Shown here one piece after another: positions 27,291-35,811 of a stretch of 64,000 nt of DNA. The position numbers and the translations under genes are program-made. The number at the start of each line of letters is the position of its first letter. The first letter of the stretch is position 1. The stretch comes from an uncultured Collinsella sp. (GTDB lineage Bacteria > Actinomycetota > Coriobacteriia > Coriobacteriales > Coriobacteriaceae): positions 1-64,000 of the forward strand of contig CATYLC010000012.1 of NCBI GenBank assembly GCA_958408685.1, in the 5' to 3' direction. The notes under the pieces were generated by a model. It was not told the origin of the DNA, did no database searches, and worked only from the letters and a program-made list of their open reading frames with translations.

Positions 27291-28100
27291 ATGATCGGAA
27301 CTCGCACTTCATCGTCCTACACCCCGCACGTCGACGTCGCCCCCGCCGACCGCCCACTCATCCTCGTCGCACCGCGCTGGGAAGAGGCAGAGCCGTTTTT
27401 AACCGAGATGCTCTCCCCCAACGAGGAAATCGCAAGTGTCTTTGTCGATGCTATCCTTGCCGCCGGCGGCCTGCCGCTGCAGATGTCCATCACCGAGGAC
27501 ATTGAGGTTATCCGTCATTACGTCGATATCGCCGACGGCATCGCCATTCCCGGCGGCCCCGATGTCAATCCCAAACGCTGGGGCGATGATCGACCCTACG
27601 ACCCCACCCTCTGCTGCGAGATCCGCGATAGCTTTGAGTTTAAGCTGGTCGGCGAGGTGCTCCGCGCCAAAAAGCCGCTCTTTACCACCTGCCGCGGCAC
27701 GCAGCTGCTCAACGTCGCCACCGGCGGCACCCTGTGCATGGACGTGCCGAGCCTGGGTGCTCGCGAGGGCCGCACGCAGTGGCGCCATACCCACGTGCTC
27801 AACGATCCCGTGCATCCCGTCGAAGTCGTGCCTGGCTCGCTGCTGGAGCGCGCGGTTGGCGGGCACAGGCTGATCCAGACCAACTCCGCGCACCACTGCT
27901 GCGTCGAGCGTCTGGGTAAAAGCACGCGCTTGGTCGCCAAGGCAACCGACGGCGTTCCTGAGTGCATCGAGGTCGAAGGCCAGCCATTCTGTCTAGGCGT
28001 GCAATGGCACCCTGAGTACACGTGGAAGACGCTCGAGACCGACTTTAACCTGTGGAAGTCGTTTGTCGAGGCGGCGGCCAAGGTAAAGCAGGCCCGCTAG
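27291..28100 (+). CDS. gamma-glutamyl-GABA hydrolase-like class I glutamine amidotransferase
   Basis: 269 aa, peptidase C26 type. The nucleophile Cys is in FTTCRGTQLLNVATGG; the partner His/Glu are in LGVQWHPEYTWK; the substrate-side signature is AIPGGPDVNPKRWGD. PuuD-type enzymes cut gamma-glutamyl amide bonds, releasing glutamate. Right behind a glutamate/glutamine-type importer, it may process imported gamma-glutamyl compounds or recycle intracellular ones; this is inference. The usual SxHHQ motif reads SAHHCCVE here. No strong RBS precedes the ATG. Confidence 0.8.
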   Translation: MIGTRTSSSYTPHVDVAPADRPLILVAPRWEEAEPFLTEMLSPNEEIASVFVDAILAAGGLPLQMSITEDIEVIRHYVDIADGIAIPGGPDVNPKRWGDDRPYDPTLCCEIRDSFEFKLVGEVLRAKKPLFTTCRGTQLLNVATGGTLCMDVPSLGAREGRTQWRHTHVLNDPVHPVEVVPGSLLERAVGGHRLIQTNSAHHCCVERLGKSTRLVAKATDGVPECIEVEGQPFCLGVQWHPEYTWKTLETDFNLWKSFVEAAAKVKQAR

Positions 28101-28121
28101 TTCGCGAACCGCATAACAGAT

Positions 28122-28164
28122 AAGGGCGCCCCGCCGGCCACATGGTCCGACGGGGCGCCCTTTT
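28122..28164. terminator. bidirectional terminator
   Basis: Stem aagggcgccccg/cggggcgcccttt with T-runs on both strands, between convergent genes. Confidence 0.85.
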
Positions 28165-28205
28165 GCCTATACGCGACAGGCACACAGCCCAAAGCTCGCA
28201 AGCTC

Positions 28206-28562
28206 TTATTCGGCCGCTTCGCGCAGGGCCGACATCGTAGCCGCATATTGCTGCTGCAGCGCATGCATCCCCTCGCGAGCGCCGTCAACGGCATCGGCAC
28301 CACGCAGTGCTTCGGTTACCACGACCGCCGGCTCGTACAGATTATCGAATCCCAGGTTCTGGCTCACGCCCCTGAGCGTGTGCGCTGCCATAAACGCACC
28401 TTCGGCGTCCCCCGCCGCCATGGCGGCCTCCAGCTTGTCCATGCTCTCGTCATCCAAAAACTTGAGGGCAAAGCGGGCAAGCATTTCCTCGCCCATCAGC
28501 CGAGCGCACGCGTCATCATAATTGGCGCCGATCTTCTCATACGCCTCACGCATGGAAATCAT
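28206..28562 (-). CDS. HPt-domain phosphotransfer protein
   Basis: 118 aa, all-helical. The phosphorylatable His is H61 in AHTLRGVSQNLGF, a textbook HPt motif. It follows the GGDEF-REC-HD-GYP gene by 24 bp with its own RBS (AAAGGAG), so the two proteins likely share a phosphorelay: HPt can pass a phosphoryl group to the neighbour's REC domain (Asp323). No hybrid histidine kinase is encoded nearby, so the donor is elsewhere. Confidence 0.85.
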   Translation of the reverse strand: MISMREAYEKIGANYDDACARLMGEEMLARFALKFLDDESMDKLEAAMAAGDAEGAFMAAHTLRGVSQNLGFDNLYEPAVVVTEALRGADAVDGAREGMHALQQQYAATMSALREAAE

Positions 28563-28586
28563 GGATTAAAAACTCCTTTGGTCAAA

Positions 28587-30467
28587 CTAAATCGTGGGAA
28601 ACGCGACGACGTCAGCGGGGCGTGCCAACGTCTCGGCAATTTGGTCTTGCACCTCGAGCAGACAATCGAGCAGCAGCGGGTTAAAGGTGCCGCACTTACC
28701 GTCCAGAATCATCTGGATTGCCTCCTCGTGCGGGATAGCGTCCTTGTACACGCGCACGCTCGTCAGAGCATCGTACACGTCGGCCACCGAAACCACCTGT
28801 GCGGCAATGGGAATTTCGTCGCCCTTAAGGCCATCGGGATAACCCTTGCCGTCCCAGCGCTCGTGATGCCAACGCGCAATCTGGTACGCATATTCCATAA
28901 GCGCATTGCCGGCGTGATGGCTACCCAGCTCAAGCAGCATGTCGGCGCCGATCGTGGTATGCGTCTTCATAATCTCGAACTCCTCGGGCGTAAGGCGCCC
29001 GGGCTTGTTGAGAATCGCATCGTCAATCGACATCTTGCCGATATCGTGCAGCGCCGAAGCCAGGGCAATCGTGGAGCGCTCCTCATTGTCGAGGGAGATC
29101 GCGCCGCTACGCTGGACCAGACAGCCAAGCAGCAGCTCGGTCAGCTTTTCGATGTTCGTAACGTGCCTGCCGCTCTCGCCGTTGCGAAGCTCCATGACGC
29201 CGGCCATGATGTCGATGAGCATGCGACTGTTCTTGACGCGCTCGTTGTACTGCTGGGACAGCAGGTTCGTCAGGCGGCGCTGTTTGGCATATAGGCGGAT
29301 GGTGTTGCTTACACGGCGGCGCACGACACGGGAGTCAAACGGGCGGTTGATATAGTCTGAGGCGCCCAGCTCGTACGCGCGCAGAACCATATCATCGGAA
29401 TCTTCGCTCGAAATCATGATGACAGGCAGATTGTCACTAACCGATCGGCGCGACAGACCGGCCAGCACCTCAAAGCCGCTCATGCCCGGCATGACAATAT
29501 CCAGCAGCACGAGCGACAGCTCATCGCTATAGCGGTCGACCATGTCGAGCGCCGCACGACCGTTATCGGCCTCGAGGATGCAATACTCGTCCTTGAGCAT
29601 CTCGTTGAGAATGGCTCGGTTCATCTCGGAGTCATCGACAATAAGCACCGAAGGTTTTTCGCTTTGGAAGGCCTCGATGGAATCGGCATCGGTCACGACC
29701 GTACCGGCTTTTGCCTTAGCGCGGCTCAGTAACTGGACAGCGCGGCCAACGCCCTCATCGACCGTCTCGCCATGAATGCGAACGCCACCAACACATGCCG
29801 TCAAGCTCACGTACTCATGGCCCGGAATAATCGTGGAACGAACGGCATCGGACACCTGATGCAGGCGACGGGTGAAGTCATCGGAGGGAATATTGGGCAT
29901 GACGACCACAAACTTGTCGCAGCCATAGCGCACAAGCTCGTCAGTCGAACGGATTCCGCTGCGCATGGCTGTCGCCACAGCACCGAGCGCAAGGTCGCCG
30001 GCATGACGGCCACACGTATCGTTGAAGACCCTAAAATCATCAAGGTCGATCATCGCAACGCCGGCATTCATGCGGGCGCTACGGAGCTTTTCCTCGTAAT
30101 ATCGGCGATTGCGCACACTCGTCAGCACGTCGGTGTAGACAAGGTCCTCTTCTGCAGCCTCTTGCTCATCAATCGGACGCACCATTAGCAGGACGTGAGG
30201 CTCGCCCTCGACCTTTAGAGGACGCAGACGGGCGCGGTACTCGGTACCATCATTGAGCAGCTGCTCCGACACCTCATCGGAATCTGCCAAGGCCTCAAGA
30301 CTCGACTGACGCAGACAAGGGCACCGATTGCCGGCGAGCAGGCAGTTAGGCTCGCTCTTAATCTGATCGGCCGACAGCAAACGCACCACGGGGTAGGTCT
30401 TCGCGACGCGGGCGACCTCAGCGGCAGCCTCCTCGTCGGTTAGATTGACCTCGTGATTATTGAGCAT
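28587..30467 (-). CDS. degenerate GGDEF - REC - HD-GYP response regulator
   Basis: 626 aa. Residues about 20-105 are an N-terminal sensor-like region; 105-265 a GGDEF domain; 272-390 a receiver domain (SVLIVDDSEMN, phospho-acceptor Asp323 in LLDIVMPG); 410-615 an HD-GYP domain (ALHDIGKMS with H474/D475, and HHERWDGKGYPDG). HD-GYP enzymes hydrolyse cyclic-di-GMP or related dinucleotides. The GGDEF active-site motif is GCDKF at 182-186, so cyclase activity is probably lost and the domain may be regulatory. There is no membrane segment. Co-transcribed with the HPt gene, which suggests phosphorelay control of the phosphodiesterase. Confidence 0.85.
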   Translation of the reverse strand: MLNNHEVNLTDEEAAAEVARVAKTYPVVRLLSADQIKSEPNCLLAGNRCPCLRQSSLEALADSDEVSEQLLNDGTEYRARLRPLKVEGEPHVLLMVRPIDEQEAAEEDLVYTDVLTSVRNRRYYEEKLRSARMNAGVAMIDLDDFRVFNDTCGRHAGDLALGAVATAMRSGIRSTDELVRYGCDKFVVVMPNIPSDDFTRRLHQVSDAVRSTIIPGHEYVSLTACVGGVRIHGETVDEGVGRAVQLLSRAKAKAGTVVTDADSIEAFQSEKPSVLIVDDSEMNRAILNEMLKDEYCILEADNGRAALDMVDRYSDELSLVLLDIVMPGMSGFEVLAGLSRRSVSDNLPVIMISSEDSDDMVLRAYELGASDYINRPFDSRVVRRRVSNTIRLYAKQRRLTNLLSQQYNERVKNSRMLIDIMAGVMELRNGESGRHVTNIEKLTELLLGCLVQRSGAISLDNEERSTIALASALHDIGKMSIDDAILNKPGRLTPEEFEIMKTHTTIGADMLLELGSHHAGNALMEYAYQIARWHHERWDGKGYPDGLKGDEIPIAAQVVSVADVYDALTSVRVYKDAIPHEEAIQMILDGKCGTFNPLLLDCLLEVQDQIAETLARPADVVAFPTI

Positions 30468-30678
30468 ATGGGGCCCTTTCTATCGTTATACACGGCAACG
30501 GTGCATATCAATTGGTACAAGGGTAACATCTAACAGCTGAAGGCAAACGCGCGATTATCGTTACATTTTTATGACCTGGCAAGCGGCGGTAATGGAGCCG
30601 CGGGCGCGCGGTTATGGGCGCATTCATTAACAATGACGAAACGCTAACAACCCCTCTCCCCGCAGGTCATCGAGCGTG

Positions 30679-31476
30679 CTAACGCTCCAAGACATCGCGA
30701 ACGGCATTTGCCGCCGTAACGGGGCGATCGCGCAGACCGTTATGCGCGCCCGGAATCGTCACAAGGGGGCAATCGAGATATTCGGCAGCCGCTCGCGTGC
30801 CAGCCTCGCGGGGCGTATCGATCGAGAGCTCGCCGAGAAGCACAGCCGACACCGCCTTTGACGCGCGGGCGCGCTCCCAGTCGGGAGCATATGTCATATT
30901 TGTTCCGTATTCATTGGCCATAAAGCAACGACCATTGCGCAGGGCATGTTTGGCTTCCGCTTCGGTCGTCCCAGGAGCCTCGGGGTCCAAGTCGCCGAGA
31001 GCTCCCAAGAAAAGCCGGAGCGCCCTTGAAACCTTTCCAGCCGCAATCATATCGAGCAAAATCGGAGCTGCGCCCATGCCGACGCCTTCGGCCGACACAG
31101 CCGGCTCATGCAGAATCGCACGGGCAACGAGATGGGGTTCGCTGCGAAGAAGCTCCAGCGCCACCAACGTACCGGCACTATGCGCAAGCACATTTGCCGG
31201 AGCGCCAACGTGTTCGATCACGGCTTGCAGGTCGGCGGCCTGAGCGGCAAGATCATAGCTGCCGTCTGCCGCATCGCTGCTGCCACCGCAGCCGCGGCGG
31301 TCGTAGGCAATTACGCGGTAGTTGCGGCTGAGCTCACAAGCGATACCGTCGAAAAATGTGCCGTCGACACAAGCGCCGTGCACGCACACCAAAGCAGGAG
31401 CATCAGGCGACACATCCGGGCCGGCATATTCGCGACAGGCAATCGTGGTGCCCGCATTCTCGACCGTAAAATCCAT
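30679..31476 (-). CDS. alpha/beta hydrolase
   Basis: 265 aa. The oxyanion strand is ALVCVHGACVDGTFF, the nucleophile elbow AHSAGT (Ser near 99), the acid region follows GELSIDTP, and the catalytic His is in IPGAHNGLRDRP. A complete catalytic triad indicates an active esterase, lipase or haloperoxidase-like enzyme, but the substrate is not readable. No operon partner; the radical SAM gene beside it runs in the opposite direction. Confidence 0.8.
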   Translation of the reverse strand: MDFTVENAGTTIACREYAGPDVSPDAPALVCVHGACVDGTFFDGIACELSRNYRVIAYDRRGCGGSSDAADGSYDLAAQAADLQAVIEHVGAPANVLAHSAGTLVALELLRSEPHLVARAILHEPAVSAEGVGMGAAPILLDMIAAGKVSRALRLFLGALGDLDPEAPGTTEAEAKHALRNGRCFMANEYGTNMTYAPDWERARASKAVSAVLLGELSIDTPREAGTRAAAEYLDCPLVTIPGAHNGLRDRPVTAANAVRDVLER

Positions 31477-31695
31477 GTTGTGCCCCCATCATCAACGCCC
31501 ATCCAGTTGCACGTCAGTACGGTTGAATGGGCCCGCATTGCCTTACGCCTTGTTAACAGATTAACTGTACCCGACCCGAGGCTTTTCATGGCACCGCATA
31601 ATGAGCGACGTGAAAAAACGAAACTTGTAAAGCAAGGGCCCGCACCTTGCTTTGGAGCCGATGCTATGCTTAGGCACAATTGTCTTGAGGAGCAT

Positions 31696-32478
31696 ATGCC
31701 TATGTCTACGTTTTTGAATGCCAGCCCCATCTTTGGGCCCGTTCGCAGCCGTCGCCTTGGTCTCTCGCTCGGCGTCAACATGATGCCGGCCAGCGGCAAA
31801 ATCTGCACGTTCGACTGCATCTACTGCGAAAACGGCCTCAACGCCGAGCGCCCCTGCCATGAGCCGTACAACACAGCCGCCGTGGTACTCGGCGCGCTCG
31901 AGGAAAAGCTGCGCGAGATGGCAGCCGAGGGCGAGCTCCCCGATGTGATCACCTTCGCAGGCAACGGCGAGCCCACCGCCGCACCGGAGTTTCCGCAGGC
32001 CATCGTCGGCGCCGTCGCGCTGCGCGACGAGCTTGCCCCAAACTCCAAGATCGCCGTACTTTCCAACGGCACGCGCGCCGACCGTCCCGAGGTGCACGAC
32101 GCGCTCATGATGGTCGACGACAACATTCTTAAGCTCGATACCGTCGACCCGGCGTTTATCCAGCTGCTCGACCAGCCTGTTGGCCCCTACGACGTCGAGC
32201 ACCAGATCGAGACGTTCGCAAGCTTTGACGGTCATGTCATTATCCAGACGATGTTTTTGAGCGGTGAGTACCGGGGCAAGTCTCTCGATAACACCGGCGA
32301 GGAGTACGTTGGTCCTTGGCTCGCGGCGCTCGAGCGCATTCGCCCGCAGGAGGCGACCATCTACACAGTGGCGCGCGAGACACCAATCGCCGGCCTTGCC
32401 AAAGCGGCGCCCGAGGTGCTCGACACGATCGCCGCACGCGTGCGCGCCCTCGACATTCCCTGCCAAGTGAGCTACTAG
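31696..32478 (+). CDS. radical SAM protein
   Basis: 260 aa. The [4Fe-4S] motif CTFDCIYC (CxxxCxxC) lies near residue 37, followed by a GNGEPTAAPEFP strand (the GGEP-like SAM motif) and a TIM-barrel. The N-terminus reads SPIFGPVRSRRLGLSLGVN, typical of a widespread radical SAM group of unknown substrate. The frame is open from 31108, but that part is antisense to the hydrolase gene; the start follows GAGGAG. ATGs at 31696 and 31702 are both possible, and the second has the better spacing. Confidence 0.8.
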   Translation: MPMSTFLNASPIFGPVRSRRLGLSLGVNMMPASGKICTFDCIYCENGLNAERPCHEPYNTAAVVLGALEEKLREMAAEGELPDVITFAGNGEPTAAPEFPQAIVGAVALRDELAPNSKIAVLSNGTRADRPEVHDALMMVDDNILKLDTVDPAFIQLLDQPVGPYDVEHQIETFASFDGHVIIQTMFLSGEYRGKSLDNTGEEYVGPWLAALERIRPQEATIYTVARETPIAGLAKAAPEVLDTIAARVRALDIPCQVSY

Positions 32479-32519
32479 CAAAACCACGCAGCAGCTAGTG
32501 CCCGCCACCCCGCTCCATC

Positions 32520-32586
32520 AGTTGCGGTGATATAGTTCCTGTTTATGCTGTTAAACCGCTTAAATCGGAACTATATCACCGCAACT
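32520..32586. repeat. 20-bp perfect inverted repeat (agttgcggtga family), copy 1
   Basis: Arms 32520-32539 and 32567-32586 are exact complements around a 27-bp loop. The same arm start (agttgcggtga) recurs at 40838-40903. It lies between the radical SAM and methionine aminopeptidase genes, with no T-tract. Confidence 0.85.
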
Positions 32587-32638
32587 TATATGGACGCGTG
32601 GGTGGGCTATACTAGCTGCGGATGAAAGGAAGTTAGCC

Positions 32639-33526
32639 ATGTATGACAAAGGACCCGTGCCTGGCCGCAACGACGCTTGCTGGTGCGGCAGCGGCAAAAA
32701 ATATAAGAAATGCCATAGCGCCTTTGACGAGCGCCTTGAGCGCCTGTGGGAAGAGGGCTGGGAGGTTCTGCCTCGCACACTCTACAAGACGCCCGCCGAT
32801 ATCGAGGGCATCAAGCGCTCCGCCGCCATCAACGTGGGCGTGCTCGACTACGTAGGCGAGCACATCGCCGCGGGCATGACCACCAACCAGATCGACCAGA
32901 TGATTTACGACTACACCGTCGAGCACGGTGGCACGCCGGCCGACCTCAACTACGAGGGCTACCCCAAGAGCGTGTGCACCTCGATCAACGATGTGGTCTG
33001 CCACGGCATCCCCTGCGATACGGACGTGTTGCACGAGGGCGACATCATCAACGTGGACTGTTCCACGATTCTTGACGGCTACTTTAGCGACTCGAGCCGC
33101 ATGTTCTGCATCGGCGAGGTCTCGGCCGAGCGCCGGCGCCTGGTCGAGGTCACCCGTGCCAGCGTGGAGGCGGGTCTGGCCGCCGTCAAGCCGTGGCTGC
33201 CGTTGTCCGTGATGGCCGAGGCCGTGCAAAAGACGGTCGAGGACGCCGGCTTTAGCGTGGTGCGCGAGTACGGCGGACACGGCATCGGTAAGGAGTTCCA
33301 TGAGGACCCGTTTGTGGGCTTTACCACCGAGGCGCCCGATGTGGACACCATCATGGCTCCGGGCATGGTCTTTACCATCGAGCCCATGGTCAACGCCGGA
33401 GCGCCCGACATCAAGATCAGCAAGGGCGACGGTTGGTGCGTGCGCACCAAGGACGGCAGCGACTCGGCCCAGTGCGAGGTACAGCTCGTGGTGACCGAGG
33501 ACGGTTACGAGCTGCTGAGCTGGTAG
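32639..33526 (+). CDS. map: type I methionine aminopeptidase with SEC-C zinc motif
   Basis: 295 aa. Residues about 9-26 hold a SEC-C-type zinc finger (GRNDACWCGSGKKYKKCH, CxCx8CH). The remainder is the pita-bread fold: CHGIP, the metal Asp residues in IINVDCSTILDGYFSDSS, GGHGIGKEFHEDP, and the Glu ligands in FTIEPMVN and AQCEVQLVV. It removes N-terminal Met from nascent proteins; the zinc finger probably docks to the ribosome. The RBS is AAAGGAAG. Monocistronic, with a terminator behind. Confidence 0.92.
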   Translation: MYDKGPVPGRNDACWCGSGKKYKKCHSAFDERLERLWEEGWEVLPRTLYKTPADIEGIKRSAAINVGVLDYVGEHIAAGMTTNQIDQMIYDYTVEHGGTPADLNYEGYPKSVCTSINDVVCHGIPCDTDVLHEGDIINVDCSTILDGYFSDSSRMFCIGEVSAERRRLVEVTRASVEAGLAAVKPWLPLSVMAEAVQKTVEDAGFSVVREYGGHGIGKEFHEDPFVGFTTEAPDVDTIMAPGMVFTIEPMVNAGAPDIKISKGDGWCVRTKDGSDSAQCEVQLVVTEDGYELLSW

Positions 33527-33535
33527 CCGTGGATG

Positions 33536-33580
33536 CGCCGGATGCCGACGGGCACGCCCGTCTTGCATCCGGCGTTTTAT
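33536..33580 (+). terminator. terminator of map
   Basis: Stem cgccggatgc/gcatccggcg followed by ttttat. Confidence 0.85.
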
Positions 33581-33592
33581 TTGAGCGTTTTG

Positions 33593-33636
33593 CCTGATAA
33601 AACCTGCCAAAATTAACCTGTCCCTTTTTGGCAGGT
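33593..33636 (+). repeat. mini-palindromic element, copy 2
   Basis: Same 44-bp sequence as at 23655, with ends aaaacctgccaaaa and tttttggcaggt. It lies between the map terminator and the RBS of the dehydrogenase gene, ending 20 bp before its GTG. Confidence 0.85.
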
Positions 33637-33655
33637 CGAGCGGAGAGGACTGCTT

Positions 33656-34591
33656 GTGAACATCCTGGTTTTGTTGCCTGTCAACGACCGTCATCGCGCA
33701 ATTCTTGAGTCGAGCGCTCCGGGCGAGGACTTTATCTACACGAGCGCCGATGCCGTCACGCACGAGCAGGTCGCCAACGCCGACGTAATCCTGGGCAACA
33801 TCGACCCCGCCATGCTTACGGCATGCGAGCATCTCCAACTGCTGCAGCTGCAGACCGCGGGCTATGACGATTACTTGGCCGCCGGCACCGTGCCAGCCGA
33901 CGCCAAGCTTTCCTGCTCGGTGGGCGCCTACGGCCAGGCCGTGAGCGAGCACATGTTTGCCATGGTCCTTTCCATGATGAAGCGCCTGCCCGGCTATCAC
34001 GACTTGCAGCGCGAGCATCGCTGGGAGGATTTGGGGCCGGTCACCTCGCTCAAAAATGCCAATGTGCTGGTGCTGGGCGCGGGCGACATTGGTGGCCACT
34101 TTGCCACGCTATGCCGCAGCATGGGCGCGCACGTCCGCGGCATCAAGCGCCATCCGCTCGTCTACCCCATTGTGTTTGAGGACATGGACGGCATGGACGC
34201 CCTGCCCGAGCGCCTGGCCGAGGCTGACATCGTCGCATCCTTTATGCCCAGCACACCCGAGACCCGCGGCCTGGCGAACGCCGAGTTCTTCGCCGCGATG
34301 AAACCGGGCGCCTTCTTTGCCAACGGCGGCCGCGGCGACCTTGTGGTCGCCGACGACTTGGTTGCCGCCCTGGAGTCGGGACATCTCGCCGGCGCCGCGG
34401 TCGACGTCACCGACCCCGAGCCGCTGCCTGATACAAGCCCCCTGTGGGATGCGCCCAACATGCTCATCACACCGCATATCTCGGGCTGGTTCCACTTGGA
34501 GGCCACGCTCAACAATGTGGTCGACATTGCCGCGGAGAACTTGCGTCATCTGCAAGCGGGTGAGACGCTCCGCCGTTGGATCGAACACTAA
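33656..34591 (+). CDS. D-isomer-specific 2-hydroxyacid dehydrogenase
   Basis: 311 aa, starting with GTG (RBS GGAGAGGA). The NAD-binding glycine motif VLVLGAGDIGGHFA is near residue 140; the Arg/Glu/His catalytic set appears as NGGRGDLV, DPEPLPDTSPLWD and ITPHISGW. It interconverts a 2-oxoacid and a D-2-hydroxyacid with NAD(P)H; the substrate is not identifiable. The catalytic domain is of the phosphoglycerate-dehydrogenase-like type and lacks an ACT domain. Confidence 0.85.
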   Translation: MNILVLLPVNDRHRAILESSAPGEDFIYTSADAVTHEQVANADVILGNIDPAMLTACEHLQLLQLQTAGYDDYLAAGTVPADAKLSCSVGAYGQAVSEHMFAMVLSMMKRLPGYHDLQREHRWEDLGPVTSLKNANVLVLGAGDIGGHFATLCRSMGAHVRGIKRHPLVYPIVFEDMDGMDALPERLAEADIVASFMPSTPETRGLANAEFFAAMKPGAFFANGGRGDLVVADDLVAALESGHLAGAAVDVTDPEPLPDTSPLWDAPNMLITPHISGWFHLEATLNNVVDIAAENLRHLQAGETLRRWIEH

Positions 34592-34594
34592 GAA

Positions 34595-34621
34595 TTACGC
34601 CGTTTTACAAACGGCGTAATG
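34595..34621 (+). terminator. hairpin after dehydrogenase gene
   Basis: attacgccgttt/aaacggcgtaat, a perfect 12-bp stem with a four-base loop, three bases after the stop codon. No T-run. Confidence 0.55.
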
Positions 34622-34725
34622 AGCCGACGCTGCGAGCCCGCCGTTTGGCCAACCTGCGGCGCTTTGCTGGCGCGGCCCTACCTGTGGGCTCTCGCTGACC
34701 ATTATTCGACCAAAGGGGTCTAGCG

Positions 34726-35220
34726 CTATTTAAGCGTTGTTAGATAGCTTCTTGCATCTTCTACGTTCATTGCTGCGACGGGCGCATGCGAACAGAGCTT
34801 GACATCGTTGGTGACCAGTAAATCTGCTTGGGAGCGTATCGCTGCCGCAATGATTAAATCGTCTTCGTAATCGCTATGGAGATTACGCTGCTTGCTCGCC
34901 ATCCATATGTCACTCAGGTCGCAGGGTACCGGCGTGGCAAGTTGCGACAACACGTCGAGGCAATCCCATGCAAGTGATGTCGCCGCCACGGCGGCATCTT
35001 GGGATAGTGAGCCATGCTCTCGCCGATACCATGCCTTATGTTCGCTTGAAATCAAATAGAACAGGTCTTTGGACGATGTCGCCGCATACAGCAAATCCAC
35101 CTGCGCCGTGCATGCATCGCGTAAAAACTCAATCGCCGCCGAACGACCACGTCGTGAGGGAATGAAGTAATCGAGCCACACGTTGGTGTCAACCAAGATG
35201 CGCTTTAGAGCCTCACTCAT
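34726..35220 (-). CDS. PIN-domain ribonuclease toxin (VapC-like)
   Basis: 164 aa. The PIN acidic residues are visible: LVDTNVWLDY (first Asp), the central Glu/Asp region SDYEDDLIIAAA and the last Asp in LLVTNDVKL. PIN toxins are Mg2+-dependent RNases that cleave specific RNAs. It overlaps the preceding RHH gene by eight bases, the usual antitoxin-first arrangement. Confidence 0.8.
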   Translation of the reverse strand: MSEALKRILVDTNVWLDYFIPSRRGRSAAIEFLRDACTAQVDLLYAATSSKDLFYLISSEHKAWYRREHGSLSQDAAVAATSLAWDCLDVLSQLATPVPCDLSDIWMASKQRNLHSDYEDDLIIAAAIRSQADLLVTNDVKLCSHAPVAAMNVEDARSYLTTLK

Positions 35221-35593
35221 AGAGCCAGCTCATCTCCTCGCCATAGCGATCCGCATATGCATTCCGTTTGAGCTCTTCGTCGTCCGATGGCTGAGCCCTG
35301 ACCATATCGATTCCCGACTCACGGCAAGCGGCAGCGAACAGCTTCGATCCCTGATCCATGAGCTCGAGTTTACGTTTGGCGACCTTTTCGCGCTCGCGCT
35401 GTTCCGCCCGGGCACGACTGGGCAGCAGGATATCCTCGAGCGCACCGGGGCGATCGGCCAGCGACGCTGCAAGCTGCCAGAGCGCTCGCACCGCTTGGCT
35501 CGGCGTCATACCGGCCCTGGAGAGAGCAGCGTCGCCGCTCCTTTTAAGATCGGCATCAAGACGTACGTTGATCTGAGCGGCTGTTGTGGTCAT
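35213..35593 (-). CDS. RHH antitoxin (RelB/DinJ-like N-terminus)
   Basis: 126 aa. The N-terminal strand-helix-helix AAQINVRLDADLKRSGDAALSRAGMTPSQAVRALW is RelB/DinJ type: it dimerises, binds the operator and autoregulates. The longer helical C-terminus should wrap the PIN toxin. Pairing a RelB/DinJ-like DNA-binding domain with a PIN toxin is a mixed combination. The RBS is AAGGAGGGG. Confidence 0.75.
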   Translation of the reverse strand: MTTTAAQINVRLDADLKRSGDAALSRAGMTPSQAVRALWQLAASLADRPGALEDILLPSRARAEQREREKVAKRKLELMDQGSKLFAAACRESGIDMVRAQPSDDEELKRNAYADRYGEEMSWLYE

Positions 35594-35618
35594 GGCCCCT
35601 CCTTAATACTTCAGAATT

Positions 35619-35647
35619 ATCATAAAACACTATGGTAGATACGTAAA
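35619..35647 (-). promoter_or_regulatory. promoter of toxin-antitoxin pair
   Basis: Minus strand TTTACG (35642-35647), a 17-bp spacer, TATGAT (35619-35624), about 26 bp before the antitoxin start codon. Confidence 0.55.
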
Positions 35648-35688
35648 GCATGTATAGCAATAAATTAGTATTAGCCGTGCTCCGTGCA

Positions 35689-35725
35689 CAAAAAGCCGCC
35701 GAGGCACATTGCACCTCGGCGGCTA
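35689..35725 (-). terminator. terminator of M18 aminopeptidase gene
   Basis: Stem agccgccgagg/cctcggcggct, T-run on the minus strand. The transcript passes through the mini-palindromic element at 35766-35809 first. Confidence 0.8.
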
Positions 35726-35765
35726 CGCATCACCAATCTAGTTCGGTTTCATCCTTTGCATTTAC

Positions 35766-35809
35766 CCAGATAAAACCTGGCAAAATAAACCTGTCCCTTT
35801 TTGGCAGGT
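35766..35809 (+). repeat. mini-palindromic element, copy 3
   Basis: 44 bp, starting ccagataaaacctgg and ending tttttggcaggt, ending three bases from the stop codon of the M18 aminopeptidase gene. Confidence 0.85.
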
Positions 35810-35811
35810 TT

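Noticed and set aside
31108..31690. Long N-terminal extension of the radical SAM gene
   Set aside because: Antisense to the alpha/beta hydrolase gene and without domain similarity; GAGGAG is found only at the inner start.
32639..32720. SEC-C zinc finger on methionine aminopeptidase as a novelty
   Set aside because: This N-terminal motif is already known in methionine aminopeptidases of several bacteria.
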